A DNA stretch of 64,000 nt from Terasakiella magnetica (GTDB lineage Bacteria; Pseudomonadota; Alphaproteobacteria; Rhodospirillales; Magnetospirillaceae), in the NCBI GenBank assembly GCA_902729415.1, contig CACVCF010000101.1, forward strand, positions 1 through 64,000. Reading direction: 5' to 3'. Under the pieces are notes generated by a model. The model was not told the origin of the DNA, did not search any database, and saw only the letters and a program-made list of their open reading frames with translations. Positions 46,668-55,355 of this stretch are shown here, piece by piece. Made by a program: the position numbers and the translations under genes. Every line of letters starts with the position of its first letter. The stretch's first letter is position 1.

Positions 46668-48728
46668 CTATGACGGCAGGGTCAGCTTGAAAATCGAACC
46701 GCCGCCTGGGGCGGGCTCGACCCAGATCCGCCCTCCCCGGCGCTCGACGATCTTTTTGGCGATGGCAAGGCCGATGCCGGTCCCCTCATAGGACTCGCGG
46801 GTGTGCAGGCGCTGGAAGATACCGAAGATCCGTTCGCCGAACTCCGGGTCGATGCCGATGCCGTTATCGGTGACCGAGATCACCCGTTCGTCATTCTCCA
46901 GAGCTGCCGTGACCTGCACCACCGGACTCCGCGCCGCATCGCGGTATTTAAGAGCATTGCCGATCAGATTCTGGAACAGACGGATCATCTCTTCGCGCGA
47001 CGCCACCACGTTGAATCCGAGATCGGCGCGGCTGACACTGGCGCCCGATTCGATGATGGCGGTTTTCAGCATGGCGCACGCCTCGTCCACCACCTCGTCG
47101 AGACTGACGGGGGCGGTGGCGGGCGGATGCCAGCCGACGCGTGAGAACTCCAACAGATCGATGATCAGGCGGTCAAGCCGTTTGGCGCCCTCGCGGGCAT
47201 AGCGGATGAATTCGCGCCCATCCTCGTCCAGCACGGTGCTATAGCGGCGCTCCAGCAGCGAGACATAACTGGAGACCTGCCGCAGCGGCTCGCGCAGGTC
47301 ATGGGACGCCACATAGGCGAATTGTTCAAGATCGGCATTGGAGCGGGAAAGCTCTTCCGCCTGATGCCGAAGAATCCGCGCCGCTTCGTGATGCTCGCTC
47401 ACATCGCGGAACACCATGACGGCGCCAATGGGCGATCCGCCCTCCACCACCTGGGTGACGACGAATTCCACCGGAAACGAGGTTCCATCGGCACGCCAGA
47501 ATATTTCACCTTGAACATCGCGCGTCTGGCCGTCCCCCAAGGTCTGGCAGACCGGACACTCTTCGTAGAGATAAGGCGCCCCATCGGCCTTGGTGTGATG
47601 AACGGTGCAATGAAGCGAGGCGCCGATGGGAATTTGCCCCTTCCAGCCCAGCATCCGGTCGGCGGCGGGATTGGCGAACGTGATCATGCCCACCGCATCG
47701 ACACCGCAGATGCCGTCACCTGCTGCTCCCAGGATCAACTGAGCGTGGCGATGGGCGCGTTCTGTTTCGCGCTGTGCCGCCTCTTCGGCCCGCATGGAAC
47801 GCAGCAGCACCAGCGCCAACACCGTCCCCACCACCGACATGGCGGCGGCGATGGCCACCAGAATGGCGGTCTCATACCGCCACGACGCCAAGGTATCGTC
47901 GATGCCCGCAGTCACCACCGCCACCAGGGGATAATCCTTGAGATGGGCAAAGGCCACCTGCTTGACCACCTGATCGGTAAAGCGGCTGTCCGAGACATAG
48001 AGGCCTCGGGGCTTGACCACCAGTTCTTCCTGCCATTCGGCGCTCTGGGCGATGGAGCGCCCCAGAAGCTTCTCGTCCATGGGGGCGCGGAACAAAAAGC
48101 TGGCATCAAGCTCGCGCAAGATGGCGATGGCGCCGGTGGGCTTTTGCCGCTCGGCTTCGAATACATCGATGATGCGGTCCAGCTCGATGGCGGCGAACAG
48201 GACCGCCACATCACTCTTGGAATGGTCCACCGGGATGGAAATCGGCAGCCCCCACTTCCCGCTCACCCGGCTGAGGACGGCACGGGCGACAAACAGCCCC
48301 CGTGTCTTGGGATCACTCTGGGCCTTGAAATAGTCGCGGTCGGAGACATCGGCCAGGGGTGCGTCCTGGCGCCGGGGGATGTAGTGCAATCCGCCCGACT
48401 TATCCACCATGCGGATATCGATCACTGTGTTCGAGACCTTGCGCAGATCCTCGACCAGGGCGATGAAGCCGGGGGCCGAGGCCGGGTCTTCATCGGGATG
48501 CTCGGCAATCCAGCGGGCACAGACCACCAGCGAGGTCTCGGCCAGCTTGAACATGCGGGAGCTCTGCTCCTCCACCGCCACGGTCAGCTGTTCCAGCAGA
48601 TGGCGGGAACCTTCCAGCGTGCTCTGGCGCTTGGACCACGACCAGATACCGACCACCGACCATAGAGCCAGCAGCAAGGCCCCCAGCAGGGCGATGACGA
48701 ATCTTTGGTTGGTGGCCCGCATCGCCAT
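46668..48728 (-). CDS. Membrane-bound PAS sensor histidine kinase
   Basis: 686 residues. Membrane helix about 8-30, a large extracytoplasmic sensor region (about 31-285) resembling a Cache domain (VSDRDYFKAQSDPKTRGLFV), a second helix about 287-310, and a PAS domain with an unusual Cys-rich insert (YEECPVCQTLGDG, preceded by CTVHHTKADG). HisKA (H-box YVASHDLREPLRQVSSY) and HATPase_c (NLIGNALKYRD, VTDNGIGIDP, GTGIGLAIAKKIV) follow. No response regulator is next to it. The 210 bases downstream (46458-46667) contain a GAATCGC/GCGATTC hairpin near 46645 and no gene. Confidence 0.88.
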   Translation of the reverse strand: MAMRATNQRFVIALLGALLLALWSVVGIWSWSKRQSTLEGSRHLLEQLTVAVEEQSSRMFKLAETSLVVCARWIAEHPDEDPASAPGFIALVEDLRKVSNTVIDIRMVDKSGGLHYIPRRQDAPLADVSDRDYFKAQSDPKTRGLFVARAVLSRVSGKWGLPISIPVDHSKSDVAVLFAAIELDRIIDVFEAERQKPTGAIAILRELDASFLFRAPMDEKLLGRSIAQSAEWQEELVVKPRGLYVSDSRFTDQVVKQVAFAHLKDYPLVAVVTAGIDDTLASWRYETAILVAIAAAMSVVGTVLALVLLRSMRAEEAAQRETERAHRHAQLILGAAGDGICGVDAVGMITFANPAADRMLGWKGQIPIGASLHCTVHHTKADGAPYLYEECPVCQTLGDGQTRDVQGEIFWRADGTSFPVEFVVTQVVEGGSPIGAVMVFRDVSEHHEAARILRHQAEELSRSNADLEQFAYVASHDLREPLRQVSSYVSLLERRYSTVLDEDGREFIRYAREGAKRLDRLIIDLLEFSRVGWHPPATAPVSLDEVVDEACAMLKTAIIESGASVSRADLGFNVVASREEMIRLFQNLIGNALKYRDAARSPVVQVTAALENDERVISVTDNGIGIDPEFGERIFGIFQRLHTRESYEGTGIGLAIAKKIVERRGGRIWVEPAPGGGSIFKLTLPS

Positions 48729-48737
48729 GTGAAACGG

Positions 48738-50069
48738 TTACCGGCAATCCTGGAAGCGGACGGGTTCACCCATGGGCGCCCCCAGCAATTGCCCGTCGCG
48801 CATCACCGTGTGACCGCGCACGATGGTCGCCACCGGCCAGCCGGTCACCCGCTTGCCATCGAAGGGGGTCCAGCCGCAGCGGCTTTCGATCCAGTCATTG
48901 GTGATGGTGCGTTCGGCCTTCATGTCCACCACGGTGAAATCGGCGTCATAGCCCACGGCGATGCGTCCCTTGCCCGCGATGTTATAGATGCGGGCGGGAC
49001 CGGCGCTGGTCAGATCGACAAAGCGTTCCAGGGTCAGGCGGCCCTGCTTGATGTGGTCGAGCATCAGCGGCACCAGGGTTTGGACCCCGGTCATGCCCGA
49101 CGGGCTTTGAGGATAGGGCTTGTCCTTTTCCTCACGGGTGTGGGGGGCATGGTCCGAGCCCAGGACATCGACGACACCGTTGGAAACCGCCGCCCACAGG
49201 GCGTCACGATGATGGACGTCGCGGATGGGCGGATTCATCTGGGCATAGGTGCCCAGGCGCTCATAGCATTCCGGCGCCGCCAAGGTCAGGTGCTGAGGCG
49301 TGGTCTCCACCGTGGCGAAGTCCTTGTGATCGGCCAGAAATTCCATTTCTTCGGCAGTGGTGACGTGCAGAACGTGCACCCGCCGCCGCGCCACCTCGGC
49401 CAAAGCGATCAGGCGCTTGGTGGCGCGCAGCGCGGTTTCGGCATCGCGCCACTGATGATGGACGCGGGCATGGCCGCCCTGATCAGCGATGGGCTTGCGT
49501 TCGGCCAGACGCTCTTCGTCCTCGCAATGCACCGCGACCCGACGGGTGCCCTGGCCCAGCACCGCCGCCAGAGTGGTATCGTCAGCCACCAGCAGGCTGC
49601 CCGTGCTCGACCCCATGAAGATCTTGATCCCGGCGCAACCGGGCAGACGCTCCCACTCGGCCAGACGGGCCACGTTCTCGGCGGCGGCGCCGATGAAGAA
49701 GGCGTGATCGACCCAGGCGCGGCCCTTGGCGCGGGCGACCTTGTCGGCGATGGCATCGGCGGTGGTAGTGGATGGCTTGGTGTTGGGCATCTCGAAGATG
49801 GCGACGACACCGCCCTGGGCGGCGGCGGCGGTGCCGCTGGCCAGATCTTCCTTGTGCTCCAGACCGGGTTCGCGGAAATGCACCTGGGTGTCGATCACGC
49901 CGGGCAGTACCGTCAGACCGCGCATATCCATCTCTTCCGCCGCCGAGGCGTCCCGAAGCTCGCCCAGAGCGGTGATCCGGCCGTCGCGCACGCCCACGTC
50001 GATGCGTTGCAGGCCGTTGGGCGTCACCACCGTGCCATGGCGCAGGATCAGATCATAGGTCTTGGACAT
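48738..50069 (-). CDS. pyrC: Dihydroorotase
   Basis: Pyrimidine pathway enzyme of the class I (longer) type. 443 residues from the ATG at 50069, after TTGGAGAGTGCT. Metal-binding HFREPGLEHKED, the lysine that is carboxylated in GIKIFMGSSTGSLL, and catalytic Asp in VLGSDHAPHTREEK are intact. Allantoinase is related, but the PNTKPSTT and SDHAPH motifs favour dihydroorotase. Confidence 0.88.
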   Translation of the reverse strand: MSKTYDLILRHGTVVTPNGLQRIDVGVRDGRITALGELRDASAAEEMDMRGLTVLPGVIDTQVHFREPGLEHKEDLASGTAAAAQGGVVAIFEMPNTKPSTTTADAIADKVARAKGRAWVDHAFFIGAAAENVARLAEWERLPGCAGIKIFMGSSTGSLLVADDTTLAAVLGQGTRRVAVHCEDEERLAERKPIADQGGHARVHHQWRDAETALRATKRLIALAEVARRRVHVLHVTTAEEMEFLADHKDFATVETTPQHLTLAAPECYERLGTYAQMNPPIRDVHHRDALWAAVSNGVVDVLGSDHAPHTREEKDKPYPQSPSGMTGVQTLVPLMLDHIKQGRLTLERFVDLTSAGPARIYNIAGKGRIAVGYDADFTVVDMKAERTITNDWIESRCGWTPFDGKRVTGWPVATIVRGHTVMRDGQLLGAPMGEPVRFQDCR

Positions 50070-50095
50070 AGCACTCTCCAACTATAACCAAATAA

Positions 50096-51853
50096 CTATA
50101 CCGTATCGGCCAGCACAGCCAACGCATTCCCGTGTGATGTCTTGCCCAGAATATGCCGCCGGTGCCACAAAGCATAGAACAGCAGGGTCCAGCAGGCGAA
50201 ACCGGCCTCCTTGCTTCCCAAGCGGAACAGGGCCTCGACGCTTCCCGGCCGGCAGATTTCGCGGATACCGGGCTGGCGCGCCACCAGTTCCCCCACCTGG
50301 GGAGCGCGGGCGATCCATTCTCCCACCGGCACGGTAAAGCCGCGCTTCTTGTCGAAAGGACGCGCAGCAGGCAGCGCGGTCTCCAGCCATTTGCGCAAGA
50401 TCCACTTACCCAGACCCTTGCGCACCTTCAAGGCATCGGGCAGGCGATAGGCGAAGGCCGCCACCACCGGATCGAGAAAGGGTACCCGGCCCTCGATACC
50501 GTTGGCCATCAGACAGCGGTCGGCCTTGGTCAGCAGATCGTTGGGCAGCCAGTCGGCGCAATCGACCGCCTGGGCCACCTGCAAGCGCGAGCGTCCCATA
50601 CCTTGGCAATCGCGTTCGGCGGCCTTGATGCCGTCGCGCCAGCCGTCGGCGACACCTTGGCGCAGCACGTCCAGACCGTCGAAGGTGCCGGTGCGGCGCA
50701 TGGGCCGGGTCAACGGCCAGGGCCGCATGGCGTGGCGATAGCGGCCATAGCCGCCGAACAGCTCGTCGCCACCTTCACCCGACAAGATGACCTTGACGTC
50801 CTTGGCAGCTTCGCGCGCCAGCTTGTAGGTGGGCAGGCAGGCGTAATCGGCTGCCGGGTCATCCATGGCCGCCGCCACTTCAGGCAGTAAAGCCCAGAAA
50901 TCGGCCTCGTCGAATTCCACCTCCACATGCCGCGCCCCGGTGATGCGGGCCAGGTCGCGGGCATGGGCACGCTCGTCATGGACACCGGTGCCGGGAAATC
51001 CGGCGGTATAGGCCAGCACACCACGGGGGTTGAGCCGGGCCATCAGCGCCAGCACTACCGAAGAATCGATGCCGCCCGACAGGAACATGCCATAGGGCAC
51101 GTCCGAACGCTGGTGCAGTTCGACCGATTCGGTCAGCACGTCGTCGAGACGGTCGAGCAGCGAGTCCAACCCCTCGGGCTCCGGCCCTCCGGCGGGCAGG
51201 GCGCCTAGACGGCGGCTTTCGGTAATGCAGCCATTCTCGGCCACCACGGTCTCACCCGGCAGCAGGCGGCGGATGCCCTTGAAGATGGTGCCGGAACCGG
51301 TGGTGAATTGCAGTTGCAGCAGCTCGGCCAAGGCACGGGGCTCGATTTCCGGCGTTACCAGCCCGGCGGCTACCAGGGCCTGGGCCTCGGAGGCAAAGGC
51401 GAGGCCAGGATGGCCTTCGACCATATACAGCGGCTTGATGCCGAAGGGATCGCGGCTGAGCACCAGCCGCCCCTGCGCCGGGTCATGGATGGCGATGGCA
51501 TACATGCCGCGCAGGGATTGGGCGAAGGAGGAGCCGCGCTCGCGGTAAAGATGCAGCGGCGGTTCGCAATCCGAACCGGTGACGAAGGCTTGGCCCGCCA
51601 TCTCCGACCGCAGTTCGAGATAATTGTAGACCTCGCCATTGGCGACGAGGGCACGACCTTGACCGTCGAAAATCGGCTGCTTGCCGCCCTCCAGATCGAT
51701 GATGGCGAGACGGTTCTGCACCAGCCCGACATTATCTTGGACATGACGGCCGCGCCCGTCGGGGCCGCGATGGGCCAGGGCGTCGGCCAGACGGTCCAGC
51801 ACCCCCGCATCGGGAGTGCTGTCGAGAGTCATAAGACCGGCGATACCGCACAT
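50096..51853 (-). CDS. asnB: Asparagine synthase (glutamine-hydrolysing), polysaccharide-locus type
   Basis: 585 residues from the ATG at 51853, which puts the nucleophile Cys at position 2 (MCGIAGLMTL). The glutaminase domain (NGEVYNYLELR) is followed by the synthase domain with the PP-loop FLSGGIDSSVVLALM and ILSGEGGDELFGGYGRY. It follows two glycosyltransferase genes with a one-base overlap, so it may amidate a sugar or peptide of a surface glycan rather than make free asparagine. Confidence 0.88.
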   Translation of the reverse strand: MCGIAGLMTLDSTPDAGVLDRLADALAHRGPDGRGRHVQDNVGLVQNRLAIIDLEGGKQPIFDGQGRALVANGEVYNYLELRSEMAGQAFVTGSDCEPPLHLYRERGSSFAQSLRGMYAIAIHDPAQGRLVLSRDPFGIKPLYMVEGHPGLAFASEAQALVAAGLVTPEIEPRALAELLQLQFTTGSGTIFKGIRRLLPGETVVAENGCITESRRLGALPAGGPEPEGLDSLLDRLDDVLTESVELHQRSDVPYGMFLSGGIDSSVVLALMARLNPRGVLAYTAGFPGTGVHDERAHARDLARITGARHVEVEFDEADFWALLPEVAAAMDDPAADYACLPTYKLAREAAKDVKVILSGEGGDELFGGYGRYRHAMRPWPLTRPMRRTGTFDGLDVLRQGVADGWRDGIKAAERDCQGMGRSRLQVAQAVDCADWLPNDLLTKADRCLMANGIEGRVPFLDPVVAAFAYRLPDALKVRKGLGKWILRKWLETALPAARPFDKKRGFTVPVGEWIARAPQVGELVARQPGIREICRPGSVEALFRLGSKEAGFACWTLLFYALWHRRHILGKTSHGNALAVLADTV

Positions 51854-52860
51854 CAGCGCTTCACCTTGTCGAAGAACTCCAGATAGCACGCCACCACGGC
51901 AGCTTCGGTAAAGCGGGCTTCATAGGCCTGACGCCCGGCCTGGGCCAGGGTGCGGGCGGTTTCCGGCTCGGCCAGCAGGCGGGCGATGGCGGCGGCCAGG
52001 GCCACGTCATCATCGACCGGCACCAGCAGACCGTCGGCGCCATCGGCAATCAGTTGGCGCGGCCCCTGGGAGGCGCAGGCAATCACCGGCCGCGCCGCCG
52101 CCCAGGCCTCGATCACCACATTGCCCAAGGGCTCATGCCGTGACGGACAGACGAACAGATCGCCGCTGGCGTAAAGCGCCGCCACATCGTCGCGCCAACC
52201 AAGGAAGCTGACCCGCTCGGCAATACCCAGGCTGGTGGCTAGGGCCTCCAACTCGGCCCGCAACGGACCTTCCCCGGCGACCCACAAGGTGCAGGCAGGA
52301 ACCCGCGCCACCGCTTTGAGCAGCACATCGAACGCCTTGTTGGCGTGCAGCCGCCCCAGCGCCACGATCAGCGGCAGCGTACCATCATGGGGCAGCGGTG
52401 CCGCCTCGGGCTCGGCCACGAAATTGGGTACGTAATGGGCGCGATCCTCGGGCCAGCCCTGGGCCACGATCCAATCACGGATATCGGGGGTATTGCCGAT
52501 CAGATGGTCGCAGGTGCGATAGTATTTGAGGTCGTAATAGCCGCCCAGACGCCCGACCGTGACATGCGGCCCCTTGGGCGCCATGCCGCTGGCCCGGTTC
52601 ATCCAGGTCAGCACCACCTCGGGGCGGAACTTCTGCACTTCCTGGGAAAAGCCCCAGCGGCTGACCAGATCGAACATACCGCCAAAGCCCAGCTCCACCG
52701 TCTGCACTCCGGCTTCGCGCAGCAAGGCGGCCCGCTTGGGGTTGCGGCGGATCAGCACCCGCTGGGTCACGCCGGCGCGCTGCAAGGCGGGGGCCAGACG
52801 CTCGAAGAACGCCTCTGCCCCGCCATGGGCCGCACCCGCCATGGCTTGCAGCAGCCTCAC
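51853..52860 (-). CDS. Glycosyltransferase family 4
   Basis: 335 residues starting with GTG at 52860, overlapping the stop of the next gene upstream (GTGA). GGAEAFFERLAPALQRAG near the N-terminus and the C-terminal ALGRLHANKAFDVLLKAVAR, LFVCPSRHEPLGNVVIEAWA and GLLVPVDD form the GT-B nucleotide-sugar site of GT4 enzymes. Acceptor unknown. Confidence 0.85.
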   Translation of the reverse strand: MRLLQAMAGAAHGGAEAFFERLAPALQRAGVTQRVLIRRNPKRAALLREAGVQTVELGFGGMFDLVSRWGFSQEVQKFRPEVVLTWMNRASGMAPKGPHVTVGRLGGYYDLKYYRTCDHLIGNTPDIRDWIVAQGWPEDRAHYVPNFVAEPEAAPLPHDGTLPLIVALGRLHANKAFDVLLKAVARVPACTLWVAGEGPLRAELEALATSLGIAERVSFLGWRDDVAALYASGDLFVCPSRHEPLGNVVIEAWAAARPVIACASQGPRQLIADGADGLLVPVDDDVALAAAIARLLAEPETARTLAQAGRQAYEARFTEAAVVACYLEFFDKVKR

Positions 52861-53882
52861 CGCAGCCAGCCCTCCAGCACTTGGGCGGTGTTCTCCCAGG
52901 TCCGCCCGCGCCAGAGTGTGCGGGCCTCGGCCCCCATGGAGCGCTGAACCGCCGCGTCGTTCAGCAGCAAGGCCGCCAGATTGGCAAAAGCGGCATCGTC
53001 GGGCACCACATAGGCAGATACGCCGTCGGCCACCCGTTCCCGGACGGCTCCCAGGGGGCGCACGACCGCCGGGCAGCCGCTGGCCTGACTCTCGGCCAGG
53101 GTGAAGCAGCCCATGTCGTCGGCATGGCCGGGAAACAGATGGACGCTGGCATCGCGGAACATCTCGGACATGAGATAATCGCCCTGGGGCAGGCCGATGA
53201 CCACGCCATGGGTGTCCCGCGCAGCCAGGGCCTTGGCCGCCACCGGGCGCAAAGCCTCCTCGATCTCGCCCCCTTCCGCCGCCTTGGCCAAGGTCATGGA
53301 GATCAGGTGCAGCTCGGCCTCGGGGGACGCCGGGCGGATCTGCGATATCCACAGATCCAGCAGCCAGTCCAGGCCATGGGCGGGATGGGTGGTGACGATG
53401 GCGCGCGGCGGTTGCCTGGGCCGGGGCTCGCCGCCATGATAATCGGCACGCACCGCCATGGGCAGCAAGGCAGCGGTCAAGCCCTTCGGCATGAAATCGC
53501 GGGCCTGGGCCTCGGCGGTCAGCAGCAGCAGCGGCTTATGCGCCTCCAGCAGGTCGCGGGTGGCGGGGCGGTCGAGCAGACGGCCCGGCCCGGTAAACCA
53601 CAGTACCCGCTTTTCCGCTTGGCGCACGAATTCCAGCAGCGACGGCTTGCGATAGGCGATCAGCACATCGGTATGAAGCGGCTTCTTACCCTCGAAGGTC
53701 TCCCACTGGGCACCCTCCACATACATGCCCCAGCGGCAGCGGTTAAAGACCTGCACCGTGTGGCCAAGCTGGGTGAGAGCGCCGGGCAGCGAGGAAAATG
53801 CCTTCTCCGGTCCACCCAAAGGACGGCTGGCGGCGCTGAAGCCGTCGAAGGCAATGGAATCGTCGACAAGAGTGATATGCAT
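52857..53882 (-). CDS. Glycosyltransferase-like protein (GT-B fold)
   Basis: 341 residues. N-terminal VDDSIAFDGFSAASRPLGGP and the C-terminal DASVHLFPGHADDMGCFTLA followed by ESQASGCPAVV are those of a GT-B glycosyltransferase. Operon leader for the second glycosyltransferase and asnB. Donor and acceptor unknown. Confidence 0.75.
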   Translation of the reverse strand: MHITLVDDSIAFDGFSAASRPLGGPEKAFSSLPGALTQLGHTVQVFNRCRWGMYVEGAQWETFEGKKPLHTDVLIAYRKPSLLEFVRQAEKRVLWFTGPGRLLDRPATRDLLEAHKPLLLLTAEAQARDFMPKGLTAALLPMAVRADYHGGEPRPRQPPRAIVTTHPAHGLDWLLDLWISQIRPASPEAELHLISMTLAKAAEGGEIEEALRPVAAKALAARDTHGVVIGLPQGDYLMSEMFRDASVHLFPGHADDMGCFTLAESQASGCPAVVRPLGAVRERVADGVSAYVVPDDAAFANLAALLLNDAAVQRSMGAEARTLWRGRTWENTAQVLEGWLR

Positions 53883-54066
53883 GGTGCCCTCTTATAAACC
53901 CGACGAAACAATGAAGCCATTGATTGGTTCAGAGCTGCGGCCCATCGGCTTTGCCGACAAAGCGGATTAAATTCATACCGACACCTGAGAGGGCTTGATC
54001 TCAGCCCTTGTCATCCGCGGTGCTTTGTCCCACCTTCGAAGGGAATACAGCGCGAAGGAGCACTTC

Positions 54067-54972
54067 ATGTCGGACAAGGCTTTCGTTCATCTCGACCAGC
54101 GGGCGGTGATCGAACTCAGCGGCGAGGATCGTGCCGCCTTCCTTCAGGGGCTTGTCTCCAACGACATGACCAAGGTCGCGCCCGACCGCGCCGTTTATAC
54201 CGCCCTGCTGACCCCCCAGGGCAAGTTCCTGTTCGACATGTTCGTGGTGGAATACGGCAACTCATTCCTGATCGACGCCGAGGCGTCGCGTGCCGCCGAA
54301 TTGTGCAAGAAGCTGTCCATGTACAAGCTGCGGTCCAAGATCGCTATCACCCCCGCCCCCCATCTGGCGGTGTTCGCGGTGCTGGGCGAAGCGGCGGCCA
54401 AGGAATTCGACCTGGAATCCCAGCCGGGAAGCGCCCAGGAATTCGCGGGCGGCGTCGCCTTTGTCGATCCCCGCCATGCCGATATCGGCCTGCGGGCGAT
54501 TCTGCCCGCCGACGGCGGCGGTGAGCGGGTACTGGCCGCCAACGACTTCGCCCCCGCCGGGTTCGAGCGCTGGGACATGGCCCGCATCCAGCTGGGCCTG
54601 CCCGACGGCAGCCGTGATCTGGAAGTGGACAAGGCCATCTTGCTGGAGAACGGCTTCGAGGAGCTGAACGGCGTCGATTTCCAGAAGGGCTGCTATATGG
54701 GCCAGGAATTGACGGCGCGGACCAAATACCGTGGCCTGGTGAGAAAACGCCTGATGCCGGTGGAGGTCAGCGGCCCCGTCCCCGCCATGGGCGCCGAGAT
54801 CCGCTTTGGCGAGGCCGAGGCGGGCGAGATGCGCTCGTCCTGCGGCAAGCTGGGTCTGGCGCTGATCCGTCTGGAACAGTTCCGCGCCTCCAACGGCCGG
54901 GGCCTGACCTCAGGCGCCGCCACTCTCGACGTCCTCAAGCCCAAATGGGCGGTGTTTCCCGAAGGGGAATAA
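54067..54972 (+). CDS. ygfZ: YgfZ/GcvT-domain folate-binding protein
   Basis: 301 residues from the ATG at 54067, after CGAAGGAG. The YgfZ signature KGCYMGQELTAR is intact (Cys of KGCYxGQE). Tetrahydrofolate-dependent helper for Fe-S cluster enzymes. The N-terminal GEDRAAFLQGLVSNDM is also typical. Confidence 0.9.
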   Translation: MSDKAFVHLDQRAVIELSGEDRAAFLQGLVSNDMTKVAPDRAVYTALLTPQGKFLFDMFVVEYGNSFLIDAEASRAAELCKKLSMYKLRSKIAITPAPHLAVFAVLGEAAAKEFDLESQPGSAQEFAGGVAFVDPRHADIGLRAILPADGGGERVLAANDFAPAGFERWDMARIQLGLPDGSRDLEVDKAILLENGFEELNGVDFQKGCYMGQELTARTKYRGLVRKRLMPVEVSGPVPAMGAEIRFGEAEAGEMRSSCGKLGLALIRLEQFRASNGRGLTSGAATLDVLKPKWAVFPEGE

Positions 54973-55090
54973 CTGGGGTCAGAACTTATTGATCAGAGCC
55001 GGAAGATAACGCAACTTCCGCATTCAGGGACTGTCAACTTCGAGGTGCGAACATCCGCATCGATCGGGACACTGGCAACTCATTGTTTCT

Positions 55091-55163
55091 AGTGTGGGTT
55101 ACGAATTCGAAGCTCCTAAAATAGCGAGTGGCAATACGACAGGAACTTCGAATTCACCACACT
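55091..55163. repeat. Long imperfect inverted repeat
   Basis: AGTGTGG and GAATTCGAAGCTCC (55091-55116) are mirrored by GGAACTTCGAATTC and CCACACT (55142-55163), with one mismatch in the 14-bp inner arm and four extra bases on the left. The arms are 25 bp apart. Could be the remains of a mobile element or a regulatory hairpin. Confidence 0.6.
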
Positions 55164-55192
55164 AATCCAGCAAGCCAAACGGGCGCGCGAGT

Positions 55193-55216
55193 GATCACGG
55201 GTGATGGCCCGTGATC
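55193..55216. repeat. Hairpin GATCACGGG/CCCGTGATC
   Basis: Perfect 9-bp arms with a 6-base loop, AT-poor, no T-run. Possibly a transcription boundary between ygfZ and the convergent operon. Confidence 0.45.
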
Positions 55217-55248
55217 GCTAGTTCGCGTAAGTGCTTGAAAAAGCTAGG

Positions 55249-55278
55249 TGGCGGAGGGGAGAAGGCGGGAATCGAACC
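55249..55278 (-). other. tRNA 3'-end-like sequence (partial)
   Basis: On the minus strand the sequence contains GGTTCGATTCCCGCC and ends CCTCCGCCA, i.e. a T-loop like that of a tRNA or tmRNA followed by an acceptor end with CCA. No matching 5' acceptor strand, D arm or anticodon arm is found in the preceding 100 bases, and the T stem does not pair normally. It fits a duplicated tRNA end (att site) left by integration. Confidence 0.45.
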
Positions 55279-55355
55279 TTCTCTAAAATCTTACGCGGAA
55301 AACCATGGTGCTGACTTCATTTGATCCCTGAAAAGTTTATTATTGAGATTTCCAT

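Larger units (their letters stand above)
54973..55355. other. Gene-free boundary region with inverted repeats
   Basis: 383 bases without a gene between ygfZ and the anomalous operon. It contains an imperfect long inverted repeat (55091-55163), a second hairpin (55193-55216) and a tRNA 3'-end-like sequence (55249-55278), each listed separately. Together they look like the edge of an integrated element. Confidence 0.5.

Noticed and set aside
55091..55163. Integron attC site
   Set aside because: The arms do not show the conserved core sites with GTTRRRY/RYYYAAC at the expected positions and no integron integrase is present.
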